Source of the DNA: Epiperipatus broadwayi
Taxonomy: Eukaryota; Onychophora; Udeonychophora; Euonychophora; Peripatidae
Direction of reading: 5' to 3'
NCBI GenBank assembly: GCA_028023455.1
Contig: JAQFVV010006208.1
Coordinates: 3,394,963-3,458,962 of the forward strand
Length of the DNA stretch: 64,000 nt
Positions 19,208-30,487 of this stretch are shown here, in pieces; the first letter of the stretch is position 1, and each line of letters opens with the position of its first letter. The position numbers and the translations under genes are program-made. A model generated the notes under the pieces. The model was not told the origin of the DNA. It saw only the letters and a list, made by a program, of their open reading frames with translations, and made no database searches.

Positions 19208-21100
19208 TTACAAGAGTTCATTTTTAACTTTGTGAATTTTTTCATGTAATTTGAAAGAGCTTTTCCATCCTGTTTTATAATCACATAAAGTACACTGATA
19301 AGGTTTTTCTCCAGAATGTGTTCTTTCGTGTTGTTTAAAATTTCCTGAGAAATTAGTTTTATAACCACAAAGAAAGCAACAATATTGCTTTTCAAGACTA
19401 TGAGTTTTCAAATGTTGTTTTAAACTTACTTTTGATAAAGTTACGTAACTGCATGAAGTGCACTGAATTAAGTTATTACCTGTATGACTTTTTAAATGTT
19501 CTCTCAAAAGATTTTTCCACCCAGTTTTGTAATCACAAAAAGTACACCAATATGGTTTTGCATTACTATGGCGTTTTTCATGATATGCTAGGACACTTTT
19601 GCTTGCAGCTCTATAAGTGCACGAACGACACTGGTAAGGTTTTTCCCCAGTGTGAGTTTTTTCATGTTGTTTCAAAAGAATTCTCCAGGCAGTTCTATAG
19701 CTGCATAAATTACAACTAAACGGTTTTTCACCACTGTGAGTTTTTTCATGTTGTAATAAAACACTTTTGCTAGCTGTTGTATAATGGCAATAACTACAAA
19801 GAAATGGTTTTTCACCTGTGTGAGATTTTTCATGTATTTTTAAAGAGCTTTTCCAAGCAGTTTTATAATCACAGAGAGTGCAGTGAAGTGGTTTTTCACC
19901 AGTATGTATTCTTTCATGCTGTTTAAAATTGCATGAATTATCGGTTACATAATTACATGTCGTACAACAAAATGACTTCCCATTACTATGCAGTTTTTCA
20001 TGATGCCTCAGTGCATTTTCGCAAACAGACTTGTATTTGCACTGAGAGCACTGGAAAGGCATTTGTCCGGAATGAGTTTTTTCATGCTGTTTTAGAATAT
20101 TTATCAATTCAGTTTGAAAACCACATATTGTGCAAACAAATGTTATTTTTTCAAGATGAACTCTTTCATGTCGTATTATACTTTTCTTATAGGCAGACCT
20201 AAAAAAGCACTGGCTACATTCATATGGCTTAATTCCTGTGTGAGTATTTTCATGGCGTTCTAAACTTTTTCTATGAGCAGATTTAAAAGAGCACTGACCA
20301 CATGCAAATGGCTTTTCACCTGTATGAGAAATTTCATGAGATTTTAAAGTAGTCTTGCGAGCAGTTTTAAAAGAACACTGAGTACATTCATAGATCTTTG
20401 CACTGTCTTCTGTTTTTATGTGTGTCTTTTCATGACGCCTTAAGTTTTTTTTATGAGCAGCCTTATAAGGGCATAGAGTACATTCAAATGGCTTTTCACC
20501 TGAATGAATCATTTCATGATTCACTAAACTTTTTTTATGAGCAGTTTTAAAAGAACATTGAGTGCATTCAAAGGGCTTTTCTCCTAAATGAGTCAATTCA
20601 TGCTGCGATAAACTCTTCTTATGAGCAGTTTTAAATGAACACTGAGTGCATTCAAATGACTTTTCGCCTTCATGGGATCTTTCGTGGCGTCTTAAATTTT
20701 TCTTATGTGCAGCTTTATATGAACACTGACTGCATTCAAAAGGTTTTTCACCTGAATGAATCATTTCATGAAGTGTTAAACTTTTTTTATAGGCTGTTCT
20801 AAAAGTACATTGGCTACACTGAAATGGTTTTTCACCAACATGAGCTGTTTCATGACGTTTTAAGCTCTTTCTATAAGCAGTTTTAAATGGACATTTACTA
20901 CATTCAAAAGGTTTTTCCCCGGTGTGAATCATTTCATGCTTTATCAATGTATCTCTACGATTAGTCCTGTAGTTGCATATGGTGCACTGAAATGGTCTTT
21001 CATTAGTATGTGTCATTTCATGATTAATTAAACCTCTTTTATACTTTGTTACAAAATCGCACTGATCACAGTAAAACATTTCAGTTTTGATGGTGGTCAT
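19208..21100 (-). CDS. C2H2 zinc-finger protein, 22 fingers
   Basis: A single uninterrupted frame of 630 codons, by far the longest in the window. I count 22 tandem fingers of the form C-x2-C-x12-H-x3-H, from FYCDQC near residue 8 to the last His near residue 623, joined mostly by TGEKPF/Y-type linkers. The finger after residue ~225 follows a longer IKTEDSAKI linker. There is no KRAB, BTB, ZAD or SCAN domain before the array; the N-terminus is only MTTIKTEM and the tail KVKNELL. Fingers 5-8 are nearly the same as each other, showing recent internal duplication. Proteins like this act in the nucleus and bind DNA; the target is unknown. I chose the ATG at 21098-21100 because it is the first in frame; an AG acceptor-like site (ctttaaaacag on minus, about 10 bases upstream of it) means a 5' exon is possible. 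All other frames within this interval are shadows. Confidence 0.92.
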   Translation of the reverse strand: MTTIKTEMFYCDQCDFVTKYKRGLINHEMTHTNERPFQCTICNYRTNRRDTLIKHEMIHTGEKPFECSKCPFKTAYRKSLKRHETAHVGEKPFQCSQCTFRTAYKKSLTLHEMIHSGEKPFECSQCSYKAAHKKNLRRHERSHEGEKSFECTQCSFKTAHKKSLSQHELTHLGEKPFECTQCSFKTAHKKSLVNHEMIHSGEKPFECTLCPYKAAHKKNLRRHEKTHIKTEDSAKIYECTQCSFKTARKTTLKSHEISHTGEKPFACGQCSFKSAHRKSLERHENTHTGIKPYECSQCFFRSAYKKSIIRHERVHLEKITFVCTICGFQTELINILKQHEKTHSGQMPFQCSQCKYKSVCENALRHHEKLHSNGKSFCCTTCNYVTDNSCNFKQHERIHTGEKPLHCTLCDYKTAWKSSLKIHEKSHTGEKPFLCSYCHYTTASKSVLLQHEKTHSGEKPFSCNLCSYRTAWRILLKQHEKTHTGEKPYQCRSCTYRAASKSVLAYHEKRHSNAKPYWCTFCDYKTGWKNLLREHLKSHTGNNLIQCTSCSYVTLSKVSLKQHLKTHSLEKQYCCFLCGYKTNFSGNFKQHERTHSGEKPYQCTLCDYKTGWKSSFKLHEKIHKVKNELL

Positions 21101-22385
21101 TTTTCAAAAGCTGTTTTAAAGCGAAAATAATATCTTGTGGGTGATTTTAAGTAAACGATACTCCTTTTATCTATCAAATCTTCAAGTATGTATAAATCAC
21201 ATTTATACTTCAAAATATTTCCTCAAGCAGTATAAAAAGCAACGGTAGTTGGCATCACTTACTTAAATAACAATGAAGTTGCTGTTAGTGTAACCATGTG
21301 ATCACTATATTGATTATACTTTCTTCATTTAAAAATAATATCTGAAAAAGAAATAAATAACACACGTAAGAAAGATAATTTTCACTGGTAAATCATAATT
21401 TCAATCAAAATATTAATTTCTTGCTATTCATTAAACTCAAAGTTCGAATCACAAGTGCTTTTATTATGTGCCAGTTATTAAGGCCCTAATTCTGTTTTAG
21501 CATATAGTATATTAAACAAAAATAAAACGTTTTATAATAAAATCTAGTTATTTTATATATACACACACATACATATATATTGCACAAAAAATCAATTTAT
21601 AATATAAAATATCAATACTAAGCAATATGTAAAGCAAACAAAAATTTAAACCTTCTTCCTATTAATTACTTAATAAATTCAGCTTTTTAAAATGTTTTAT
21701 GTACATAATAAGATAGAAAATTTATTATATTGTAATTAAAAGCATTATGAGTATCTAGAAATAACAGAGGGCTTTGCGGAGCCATGACCTGTGCTCTTAA
21801 TTCAGCAGAGCGAACCTTGATTTTTATTCAGATTATAAATAGGTTTAGAAATTTGTTTTAGGTTGAAAATCCATAACCAACCCCAAACAGTCACCTAATA
21901 GTGGTAAGTAATAGGTATCTAAAGGATGACTCCAAGATTAGTCTGGATTGGTCAATAGATATTATGTTGATTATACAAATAAATATAAATGTAATAGGAA
22001 GCAACTTAGAGGAAAGATCATATTCCTACAGGTGTTGAGCCTCTGGTAATCTTAAAAAAATACAAATATCTCAATGATTAATTATTATTACATCAACAAA
22101 TTGATAATAAAGAAATTAGAAAAAACATCAACATCCAACTTGTTTTATTAATAACAACAAAAAATATTAATATTTTCATAACTTGATTTTTTAATACAAT
22201 TTCATTTGTTGTGCAATATTCCCAAACTTGACTAATGCTTATAAAGATTATCTTTTCATAGTATGTTTTAAAACTTCTTTTCTAAATATGTCTAATTCTA
22301 ATTAAAAGTTTAATCTCTTTTTATCCCTAATGTACAGCTTCTCTAATCTCTCATCTTTCCTATTTATTCAATTATTACTATTTCC
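21101..22385. other. Upstream flank of the zinc-finger gene; no other gene seen
   Basis: This contains the presumed 5' untranslated region and promoter of the minus-strand gene. I see no convincing CpG-rich or TATA core that I would call. The rest is AT-rich, with (AC)n/(AT)n at 21557-21580. Confidence 0.4.
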
Positions 22386-22580
22386 TATATATATATAAAA
22401 GACATATTTTGCGGGTTCATCCGTGTTAAAAAATTTAAATATTGATATACGGACGTTTCACCTTGATCCCACAAGTCATCCTATGGGTGATAAAAGGTAG
22501 AAAGACACAGATGAACCTGCAAAATGTCTTTTATATATGCAACCTGTGAGAATCTTCGTTTCAACATATATATATTTCAG
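22386..22580. repeat. Small fold-back element
   Basis: tataaaagacatattttgcg/ggttcatc at 22393-22422 is mirrored by gatgaacctgcaaaatgtc/ttttatata at 22511-22540. The enclosed minus strand has GGAUGA...GUGAAACGUC, which resembles a decayed hammerhead but lacks the C3-U4 of the core. Confidence 0.6.
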
Positions 22581-23078
22581 AAAAATTGTATTTATTTATT
22601 TTTAATATTTTGCAATTTATTTCCATGAGCTAAAAAGACTACATAAATAAAAACAGTGTTGCTTGAATTTTTTTTAAAAGGTATTTTCACATCAATGGAT
22701 GTGAAGAAAATCACAACAAATGGCATGGATAATAAACATTTATCCTTACATTATTCATCTTACTCTTTCCGAGAAATTATGATGATAATAATAAAGCAAA
22801 AAAAGAAATATTAACTCCGCAGAAATCAATTCACACTTCAGATCTTCTGGACATTTTTTGAGAATTGTGGTGAACTTATAAAAGGTCCTAAGACTTTTTT
22901 TCTTAGAACTTTTAGAGAAATATTCTTTAGATAAGTAATTATTTATGCAATTATGATTATTAGAAAATATTTCATAACATCCTAAATTTATTCTCTTTTA
23001 TCCCCAAAACATACAAAATGAAAAATAACTCCCAAAAATTCAATAAGAACACAATAAATTAATATGCACTAAAGAATA
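22581..23078. other. AT-rich intergenic sequence, no gene seen
   Basis: No recognised feature. Confidence 0.5.
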
Positions 23079-23400
23079 TGATAAACGGAGCAAAACTCCC
23101 CATACAGTAGTGCCACCCTGTGCTAAACAGAGTAATCAATGGATGCCAGAAGGCTTGTGCATAAAATCCCTATCTAATGCCTACTCATCCAATATCCCCA
23201 GACTAGTTTCTGGCTTGTGGCCTTCGTCAGAAACTAGTCTGGGGATATTGGATGAGTAGGCATTAGATAGGGATTTTATGCACAAGCCTTCTGGCATCCA
23301 TTGATTACTCTGTTTAGCACAGGTGGCAATACTGTATGGAGAGTTTTGCTCTGTTTATCAACAATTAATGTGCTAGTATAGAAAATGTGATCATGTGATG
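23079..23400. repeat. Family A fold-back element, near-perfect palindrome (282 bp)
   Basis: The left arm 23079-23207 and right arm 23228-23360 are almost exact reverse complements. The arms join inside the hammerhead-like core: cttcgtcag is fused to aaactag, so only one CTGACGA half remains. The flank after 23360 (gtgctagtatagaaaatgtgatcatgtgatg) is typical of family A right ends. Confidence 0.85.
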
Positions 23401-23669
23401 CTTAATGGTTAAAGAATATGAGTTTAAATTAAGCATTTTAAGTCACAGCTTGTAATCAGAATGATGAACACTATACATATGCTTTTTAATTTTATACTGT
23501 ACACAAATTACACTGCAAAAATATACGTATATATAAAATATAAGCATTAATTAGAGAGACTATAGTTGTAATATTACAACTATATGAATAACACAATTTT
23601 ATAAAATTACTGCCTATATATTTTTAAAATTATATATATATATTACATTTATAAAAATATATAATAATA

Positions 23670-23800
23670 ACGTTGAAAGGCTAAAACCTTCGACACATGT
23701 GCTTTAAAAATGCTTATGTGACAGCCAATCAGATGTAATAATGACTGCACGTGGAACTCTCAATTCAAAAACAGAAGCCGGAAATACGAGAAAAAGATGG
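23670..23800 (+). repeat. Family D repeat (5' part)
   Basis: It shows gttgaaaggctaaaaccttc, gacacatgtgctttaaaaatg, ccaatcagatgtaataatgac, tgcacgtggaactctcaatt and an aaaagatggaaccc half-hairpin. Compare 15600-15740. Confidence 0.65.
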
Positions 23801-24114
23801 AACCCAAAAATGTATACTAAATTTAAAATTTCATCCTTTTATTTTGACATATTTGTATTATCGTCAATTTATTTATTTATGAAAATAAATTGTAGAAAAT
23901 TATATATTCTAGGAATAAACCAATTAATCAATAAATAGTTGATTGTATCTACTACTTGACCAATTAATCAATAATTTACGTTTGTGTCAATTAATTACTT
24001 CTAAAAATTGATGGTTATTTTAACCAAGTCACATCTCTAGCAAGAGAATCAGTAGTTAGTTTTGAGAATGGAATGATAGTGGCAATATTTTAACAATACT
24101 GTGATAATTTTTTT
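23801..24114. other. AT-rich intergenic sequence, no gene seen
   Basis: The frame 23741-23938 starts in the family D repeat and is accidental. Confidence 0.45.
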
Positions 24115-24206
24115 CCATATGTCAAATGCGTTGATCGGGAACGAACCGGGGACAGCTGCTTGGAAGGCAGCTACGCTAACCACTAGGCCACCAACGCTTG
24201 ATTTGT
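24115..24206 (-). mobile_element. tRNA-Gly(UCC)-like mini-SINE or tRNA pseudogene (copy 3)
   Basis: On minus it reads gcgttggtggcctagtgg, then gctgc-cttccaa-gcagc, a perfect 5-bp anticodon stem with anticodon UCC, then a ccggttcgttcccga T-arm and tcaacgca. The acceptor pairs GCGTTGG with TCAACGC. The T-arm lacks two bases relative to a normal tRNA-Gly, so it is unlikely to be functional. The ends (tcaagcgttgg; gcatttgacatatgg plus A-run) match the mini-SINEs at 2657 and 8569, which suggests all three derive from a tRNA-Gly-like gene. Confidence 0.65.
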
Positions 24207-25090
24207 TGGAGTCAAACTGCTAAATTATAAAACCCATTTAATTTCTTCTCTTTTTTTTTTGAAAAAACAACTAAACATAGTTGTAGTGAGCGAAATAATC
24301 TCCATAAAACTTGAATAACAAAAAGATAATTGTTGGGGTTCTTATAGATATTACTACTTATAGCAGCGTTACTCTTTTTACAAAGGTGAACTTTTTTTTC
24401 CGTAGAGCAACTTCATAATCCATTCAAATATTGATAAAAACATTAAAATACGATTTCAAAATTTTTTAGACACGAAAATGTGAACATTTATTATGTAAAA
24501 AAAAAATTAAAAATACAATTAGTAGATGTTTTATATCGCACTGACTTAATGATTTTTAAAAAACTTAGAATTATAAAAGGAAATAGATAATTGTAAAACT
24601 TAAGATGTTTTTTAGTTCAAGAATTTTTAATTTAATAATATTTATATCTGAAACTGCTGATTCACTCTATACTTAAAACAAAGCAAGAGATTTTTTTGTA
24701 TGAAATATTTCTATGCCAATGAGATTTGGAGGGGGGGGAGATGCTGTCAAAAAGCTACCTTAATATTGACAGGTAGATTTTGATTGATTCGTTGAACACC
24801 CCTAACTTATATTACATATTCCCTCATTTTTGATAGAAGCAGGTATATTTCATTACTTCAAAGCTTGTTAATATAAATACAAAATGTTTTATACTTGTTA
24901 TCAGCACACACACACACAAAATCATTTTTTTGGCAAATTCAATTCTTGATGTAATTATTCCAAGGAAATACGAATAATATTTATTTTGTGTGTGTCTTTA
25001 AATTGCTTTTATTTTAAATAATATATCTTAGCAAAAGTTAATTCATTAAATTGCTATTTATTGATCTTTTCTAGAATTGGATAAAATATC
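24207..25090. other. AT-rich intergenic sequence, no gene seen
   Basis: It contains a G8 tract near 24731 and short (CA)n at 24905-24918. No coding signal. Confidence 0.5.
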
Positions 25091-25566
25091 ATCTACGGCA
25101 GGAGTGGGAAAATAGCAGCCTAAGGGCCACATGCAGCCCGCTAAGAGTTTTTTTGTGGCCTGCCAAGACAGTCAGAAAAATCTGCCTTGAACCGAGAATT
25201 CCTTCCTGTGCATGACTGAAGATTTGTCTCGTATTTTCCACTAGGATGACCACATCAATACGTATGCGCAGTGTAGATATGATGCACAGTGCTTTTCCGG
25301 TTGATCTGGTTAATTTCAATTTTGTCTTTGCAACAGTAAATATATAAATTTCCAACTTTAGTGAAACCCTGAACCCTCCGAAAAAACGTAAAATCGGTGA
25401 TGAATGTCGTGTGTTTAAAGAAGAATGGATAAGCAAATATTTCTTTGGTAATACAGGGAATAAAGCAGTGTTTATTGTGTCATGAAAAAAAGGTGCACCC
25501 TCTGCTAACCTTTGCTTCCACAAAGTGGTCCCCAAGCCAAAACAATTGTCCATCCCTGATCTATGG
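25091..25566. mobile_element. Non-autonomous hAT element (460 bp) with 8-bp target duplication
   Basis: The element 25099-25558 begins caggagtgggaaaatag and ends (reverse complement) cagggatggacaattg, the usual CAGGG/AGTGG-type hAT ends. It is flanked by atctacgg (25091-25098) and atctatgg (25559-25566), 7 of 8 matching. Inside on plus, 25375-25500 still encodes the N-terminal BED-like part of a hAT transposase (KKRKIGDECRVF, EEWISKYFF, then CLLCHEK after a frameshift). So it is a deletion derivative of a ZBED/GTF2IRD2-type hAT. The 154-residue minus frame is a shadow. Confidence 0.85.
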
Positions 25567-27870
25567 AATCATTTTAGAAACTATCAAAGAAGATAAGAGC
25601 AATCTTAATTTGATTCTTCATTTGAATTTTAATGACTGTAACTAGAGTAATCAATTCTCTTTTATTTCCACTTTCATAGTAATTTCTTTAAATAGTTTTA
25701 AAAATTGAACAATTTTCTAAAAAAAATGTCAGTATTAAAAACTTATAAAAAGAACATATGCAGTTGACATCTATGTTCTTCTAGATTTCTTTCTGGCACA
25801 CAATATTGTACCGCTGGTGAATATATATGTTAAGAAAACAAACACATATGTCCGCATTATGTATTTTTCATTTAAAATAAATTATTAAGTTATTAATAAA
25901 AACAAAAGTAGAAAAATATGTTTTAAAATAGATTCTAAAATGTAAACTTGTAAAAATGAAAGTATTGCATCACCTTTTCTTTTAAAAACAAATAAAAAAG
26001 TTTTAGTATTAAACAGCAAGTAGGGGGAGGGGGAATAATTCTTAAAAAGCAGTTGAAACTAGCTCTCCCTTTTATAAATTTAGGAAAAAGGAAAATAATA
26101 ACGAATGAATGTAAAAATGAAATTAAACTAAAAATATGATTTATAAAAAGAAAAACATTTAAAATTTGCAATTCATTAAAGATTACTTGGTTGATAAAAG
26201 AAAAGATAACTCCCATTTGAATTAATTGAAGAAATGAAGAAAAAGACCATAGACACTATCTTATCAAAGTATTAGATTAATCTAAGCAATAGATTAGATT
26301 AAAATGGAATGCAAAAATTAATTTAAAAAAATAAAATTAATTAAACTAGATCAAAAGATGATAAATAAAAACAAAGATAAAAAAAACATATAAAAGGAAC
26401 AAGAAATGAGAAATAATTAGTATTAGCATTATTATTGCTAGTCAGATTATTTCAGATGCAGTAAAATTATTATTCAATACTGCTGTGTTACTATTAAACT
26501 TAAAAAAGAAGAGGGTGAAAAGCTAGTCATGTTTCCAGTATGTGTATGCATTGATCTATCTTCACTGAAGGCCAACCTAGCAGCATGCAGTGCTAAACAA
26601 CACCCAAAGTGTTTGGCTAGACTTCAATCCCAATCCTCAGTACTATCAGATGTTCTCCACCTGAACTCATACCCACCTCGTGATCTGTGAACTACCAATA
26701 ATAAATCAATAAAAAGCCAAAACCATCAAAGACCAACCAGTTGGTAGTCAACAAGGAAGGTAACAAGAAAGGAACTGAATCCATAAAAGTATAACATGCT
26801 AGCCAAAATCCTAGGTAAATATAATTCTTATTCTCCCATTCTGAAGATTTGCACATACAAGTGAATGAAAGAACTTTAATGAACTCTAATAGTTACCACC
26901 AATGTAATCTTTAATATTGCATCAGTAAATTCTTATTATATTGTGTTATAAATATGTGTGCATATTTGTAGATATTATATTATGCTATAATTATGTGTGT
27001 ATGTGAAATAAAATATTTGTTTGCTTAATTGTTGTTTGATCGATTCTCTTTTATAACTGCATCAGTAGTAAATTAATTTATAAATAGCTATACATATTGG
27101 GCAAGTGTGCCAAAGATCCCACACAATTGAGAAAAGGAGCTAGCTTGGGGATATATGAAATGCTAGATTGTGAACCTGTCATCCGGTCAAGCTGACTATA
27201 TAACCTGTGGTTAACTGGTGTCTGAGTTAATCATCAAAACAAATAAAGTGCTTTGGATGGCAGAGTTTGAATCTAGCAGTCAAGAAGTGCTATAGCCTGG
27301 AAATGTGATCATAGATTATACTTTGCAGAGCCTTGGTCTAGTTATAGGTACTGTGGATGTTTCATCTATCTGTGGTATTATACTTCTCTGCTTGAAGTGC
27401 TGGTCTGCTGCCTTAGTGGAAGTGCAGTCAGAGTTAAAATTAAGATTTAAAGCAAATTAATCAAAGCAAATTTCTCTGACCTGGTTCAATTGCCACAAAA
27501 TACTAGAATAATTAAAATCACAGTTGAAGTTAAAATTAAAAAAGTTCGAAACCAAATTTTAAATAAATGCAAAATTGCATAGTGATGAAAATTGAAATCG
27601 GTGAGCAGTATAAGAGGAGAATAGACCAAATCAAACAAATTATAATATTAAATAGTAAAATGTAAATAAAAAGGAGACTAGTGAGATAAATATTATATAC
27701 ATATTAGAGGTATTGATGATAAGGTGGGAATTAGAAAGGATTAAGGGATTGGAGGTGGTCATACACTTCATTTGAATAAAATATTTAAAAATAAAAAATA
27801 AGTAAAATAAAATGTGTATAAAGAAAACTAGAAATTATTAATGCACACCAGGACACAAGCAAAAATGAAG
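25567..27870. other. Intergenic sequence, no gene I can support
   Basis: AT-rich, with a purine-rich plus strand. The parts 26540-26760 and 27160-27430 are GC-richer and less repetitive and may be old retroelement DNA. Short frames there show nothing I recognise. Confidence 0.4.
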
Positions 27871-28470
27871 CCTCAAAGTAAAAAAGAAAACCAGAAACTG
27901 AGGAAGAGGAAGCAAATGAGGAAATAGAAAAAGGAAATATAAATACAGAAAAAAGTATAGAAATGCTGAAAAAAAAATATAACGGTAAAGGATGGAAATG
28001 AGGATAGCACGATGAGAGGATAGGGAAGTACTAGATAGCATAAGAACAAATATGAATAAGCTAGTAGAGAGAGTAGATAGATTGGAAAGTAAATGGGAAG
28101 ATCAGATATAAGTAAATCAACAGAAGAAATTGTCATAGTAAAATTAAAAAGTGATAATACAGTTAAATTAGAAATTAGTGGCGTAGACATTACTAATAAG
28201 AAAGCTTAAATAAATAGATAAATACATGCAGTTAAAGAGTTCAAATATTGCAAATAAAAATGAAATAGAAAGTAAATATTATTTTGATCAAAAATTTAAG
28301 TCTGAACTAGAAAATATTTTTGGCCCAAATAATAATAAATCTATGTTAGAAATAAAACATAGCAAAAGGGGAGTAGAAAGAATAGAAATAGAGAAGAGCA
28401 AATTACAAAATATTAATGTAAATATTGACAGTATAAAACAAAAAATGCAGGTATATATGCACATTTAAAG
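27871..28470 (+). pseudogene. Possible LINE ORF1-like remnant
   Basis: The plus strand is very A/G-rich and, in broken frames, encodes a lysine/glutamate-rich, coiled-coil-like protein (MNKLVERVDRLESKWEDQ near 28050-28110; an 80-codon frame at 28226-28468 with EIESKYY, KFKSELENI and similar). This is the look of ORF1 of L1-type LINEs, but no RNA-binding domain is visible. The call is tentative. Confidence 0.3.
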
Positions 28471-28544
28471 AGTAGCCTTGTTAATGTCAAGAAATTTATA
28501 CTAATAAAAATAAAATATGTGCTGAAAGGAAAGCACTTCATTAA

Positions 28545-29860
28545 CTATCTAACTAAGTTCAGATACACCATATATTAAAAGCTTTAGCAATATAAAATCA
28601 CCAAAGCCTTAAGAGCAAAAACAATATATCACATGAATTAATTTAATAGGCTTGTATTACACATTATATAGTGAGCGTGGCTGCAGAAAGGAACTAAAAG
28701 GAGATCCTTTGATTCCTCTTGGAGGCCTTAAAGCAACTGAGCAGGGCAAATTCCTAATGTCCACTCCATACGTTCTTGTCGTTGCAGCTGTTATTACTAT
28801 GTGATTATTCATATAGTATACGAACATGGATGGGCTGCTCACCAACACGCATTAGCCAGCGTGGTGAGTTTATTGGCTTTTTACCTCTGAGTTTAAGATC
28901 AAGAAACACCATGAAAGTAAATGGTGATTATTTAAGTCATTTAGATTTCGCAGATGATGTAGTTGTTTTTGCAAATAATGCTTCAGATCTGCAGGAAATG
29001 TTGCAGGAATTATCAGATGAAAGTAGGACTAAAGATAAATGTTAAAAAGACTAAAGTAATGTTTAATCGATTTGCTCAAAATATGAAAATAAAGATTGAT
29101 TATGATGAATTAGAAGAAGTTAACAGTTACAAATACCTTGGTCAGATTATTAATACAGATGAAAACATAATGGAGGAAATTAATCATAGAATTAAACTTG
29201 GTTGGAGTGCTTTTGGTAGAAATAACTTGATACTAAAAGGAAATATGCCTATGTGTTTGAAAAGGAAGGTTTTTAACAAATGTGTTTTACCAGTTCTTAC
29301 TTATGGATCTGAGACTTGGACACTTAATAGAAGAGCAATTCAGAGACTTCAGACCACTCAAAGAAGTATGGAGAGATGTATGTTGGGAGTAACAAGAAGA
29401 GATCGTAAACGCAATGTATGGGTAAGAGAACAAACAGGTGTTACTGACCTCATTGAAAAAATTAAAAGATTAAAGTGGAGTTGGACTGGACATATTGCTA
29501 GAAGAGATGATAATAGATGGACAATTGAAATTTTAAACTGGATTCCAAGAGATTGTAAAAGACCCAGAAAGAGACCACATGTGAGATGGATGGATGAAAT
29601 AAGAAAGTGTGCAGGGGTGATGTGGAGAAGAGAAGCTAAAGATCGGAGAAGATGGATTAAACTTGGAGAGACCTTCATCCTGCAGTGGATTGATAATGGT
29701 TGATAATGATGCTGATGATGATAGTGAGCGTACCAATAGCTATTTAAGATAGATAGCTGAATTTTCTACTTAATAGTTAACACTTAGCTAAAGTGCTGGG
29801 CCTGACCTGATATTTTAAATCTAATGCTTGTTAAGAGCTATTATATAATATTGATAATTT
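28545..29860. repeat. Family G copy split by a LINE insertion
   Basis: 28555-28678 matches 15005-15170 of family G and 29721-29850 continues the same element (compare 14620-14930 on the other strand). The LINE at 28679-29720 sits between them. Confidence 0.7.
28679..29720 (+). pseudogene. 5'-truncated LINE with reverse transcriptase palm (copy 2)
   Basis: It shows LSHLDFADDVVVFANNA, with FADD as catalytic motif C, then after a frameshift near 29020 the frame 28963-29703: KKTKVMFNRFAQN, YKYLGQIINTDE, LPVLTYGSETWTL, RWSWTGHIARRDDNR-like, HVRWMDEIRKC and a terminal LQWIDNG. Motifs A and B upstream are missing. The 3' tail is GAT/TGA-rich. An 11-bp target duplication, atagtgagcgt, flanks it (28668-28678 and 29721-29731, identical). 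It is the same family as 893-1125. Dead because of truncation and frameshift; RTE-like by its motifs. Confidence 0.88.
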
Positions 29861-30350
29861 TATATAAAACATAATGTCCATAATGAATAAGCATTAAATA
29901 TGCTCAACAAATTAAATTAAATAGTAAACAGAATGCAAACAGTTATAATGCAGAGAAAATTTACTTTAACATTAATACATTATCTTTGTAAAATATTTTA
30001 ATCATTAAAACCATATGAAGGTATATAAGCACAAACAATAAAAAATTAGGAATCAACAATTTTGGAATACTAAAATCTTTTATCTATGTGATAATTAAAT
30101 TAAATATTTAAAAACTGTCATACAGAAACTACATGAATTACAGTAAAATTTTGAAAAATTTGCAGTCAAATTTTTGACACTTCTATTTAGTTGTTATATT
30201 GATGAGTTCTTACGCATTTTATGTAAAAACGTCTGCATGTATATATATATGTGTGTGTGTGTGTGCATTTATAAAGAACATTTTACTAATATTTTAAAGA
30301 TATTTAAAGTTTAAAAGCATCAATAATAGATAACTTTTTCCTGTTAAGTG
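29861..30350. other. AT-rich intergenic sequence with a small TG repeat
   Basis: (AT)n(GT)n microsatellite at about 30240-30266. No gene seen. Confidence 0.5.
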
Positions 30351-30426
30351 GTTAAAAGGGATTTGAACTCATACTTTCAAGCTCCTTACAACCGATACCC
30401 ATAACTACATACATGTAAAAAAGATA

Positions 30427-30487
30427 AATGATCGCCGGTATATGTACTTCGTGTTGACCCAGCACTCATCAGTTGATCCAGATTATT
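30427..30487 (-). ncRNA. Hammerhead motif, family B, decayed core
   Basis: CUGAUGA and helix II GUGCUG/CAACAC are present, but GAAA has become GAAG, so cleavage is not expected. Confidence 0.55.

Noticed and set aside
19432-20202. Plus-strand frames within the zinc-finger gene (19432-19719, 19933-20202)
   Set aside because: They are antisense shadows of the repeated finger codons.
22386-22580. Hammerhead in the small fold-back (GGATGA ... GTGAAACGTC on minus)
   Set aside because: C3 and U4 are missing and the helix I strands do not pair. It may be a fossil but cannot be supported.
24130-24203. Functional tRNA-Gly(UCC) gene
   Set aside because: Acceptor and anticodon stems are good, but the T-arm lacks two bases and both ends match the mini-SINE copies, so a SINE or pseudogene is more likely.
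25089-25553. 154-codon minus frame
   Set aside because: It is antisense to the hAT transposase fragment and spans the element end to end; no domain.
27838-28190. Minus-strand hydrophobic frames of 67 and 105 codons
   Set aside because: They are the antisense of a purine-rich, coiled-coil-like plus-strand region; leucine/phenylalanine-rich only by composition.
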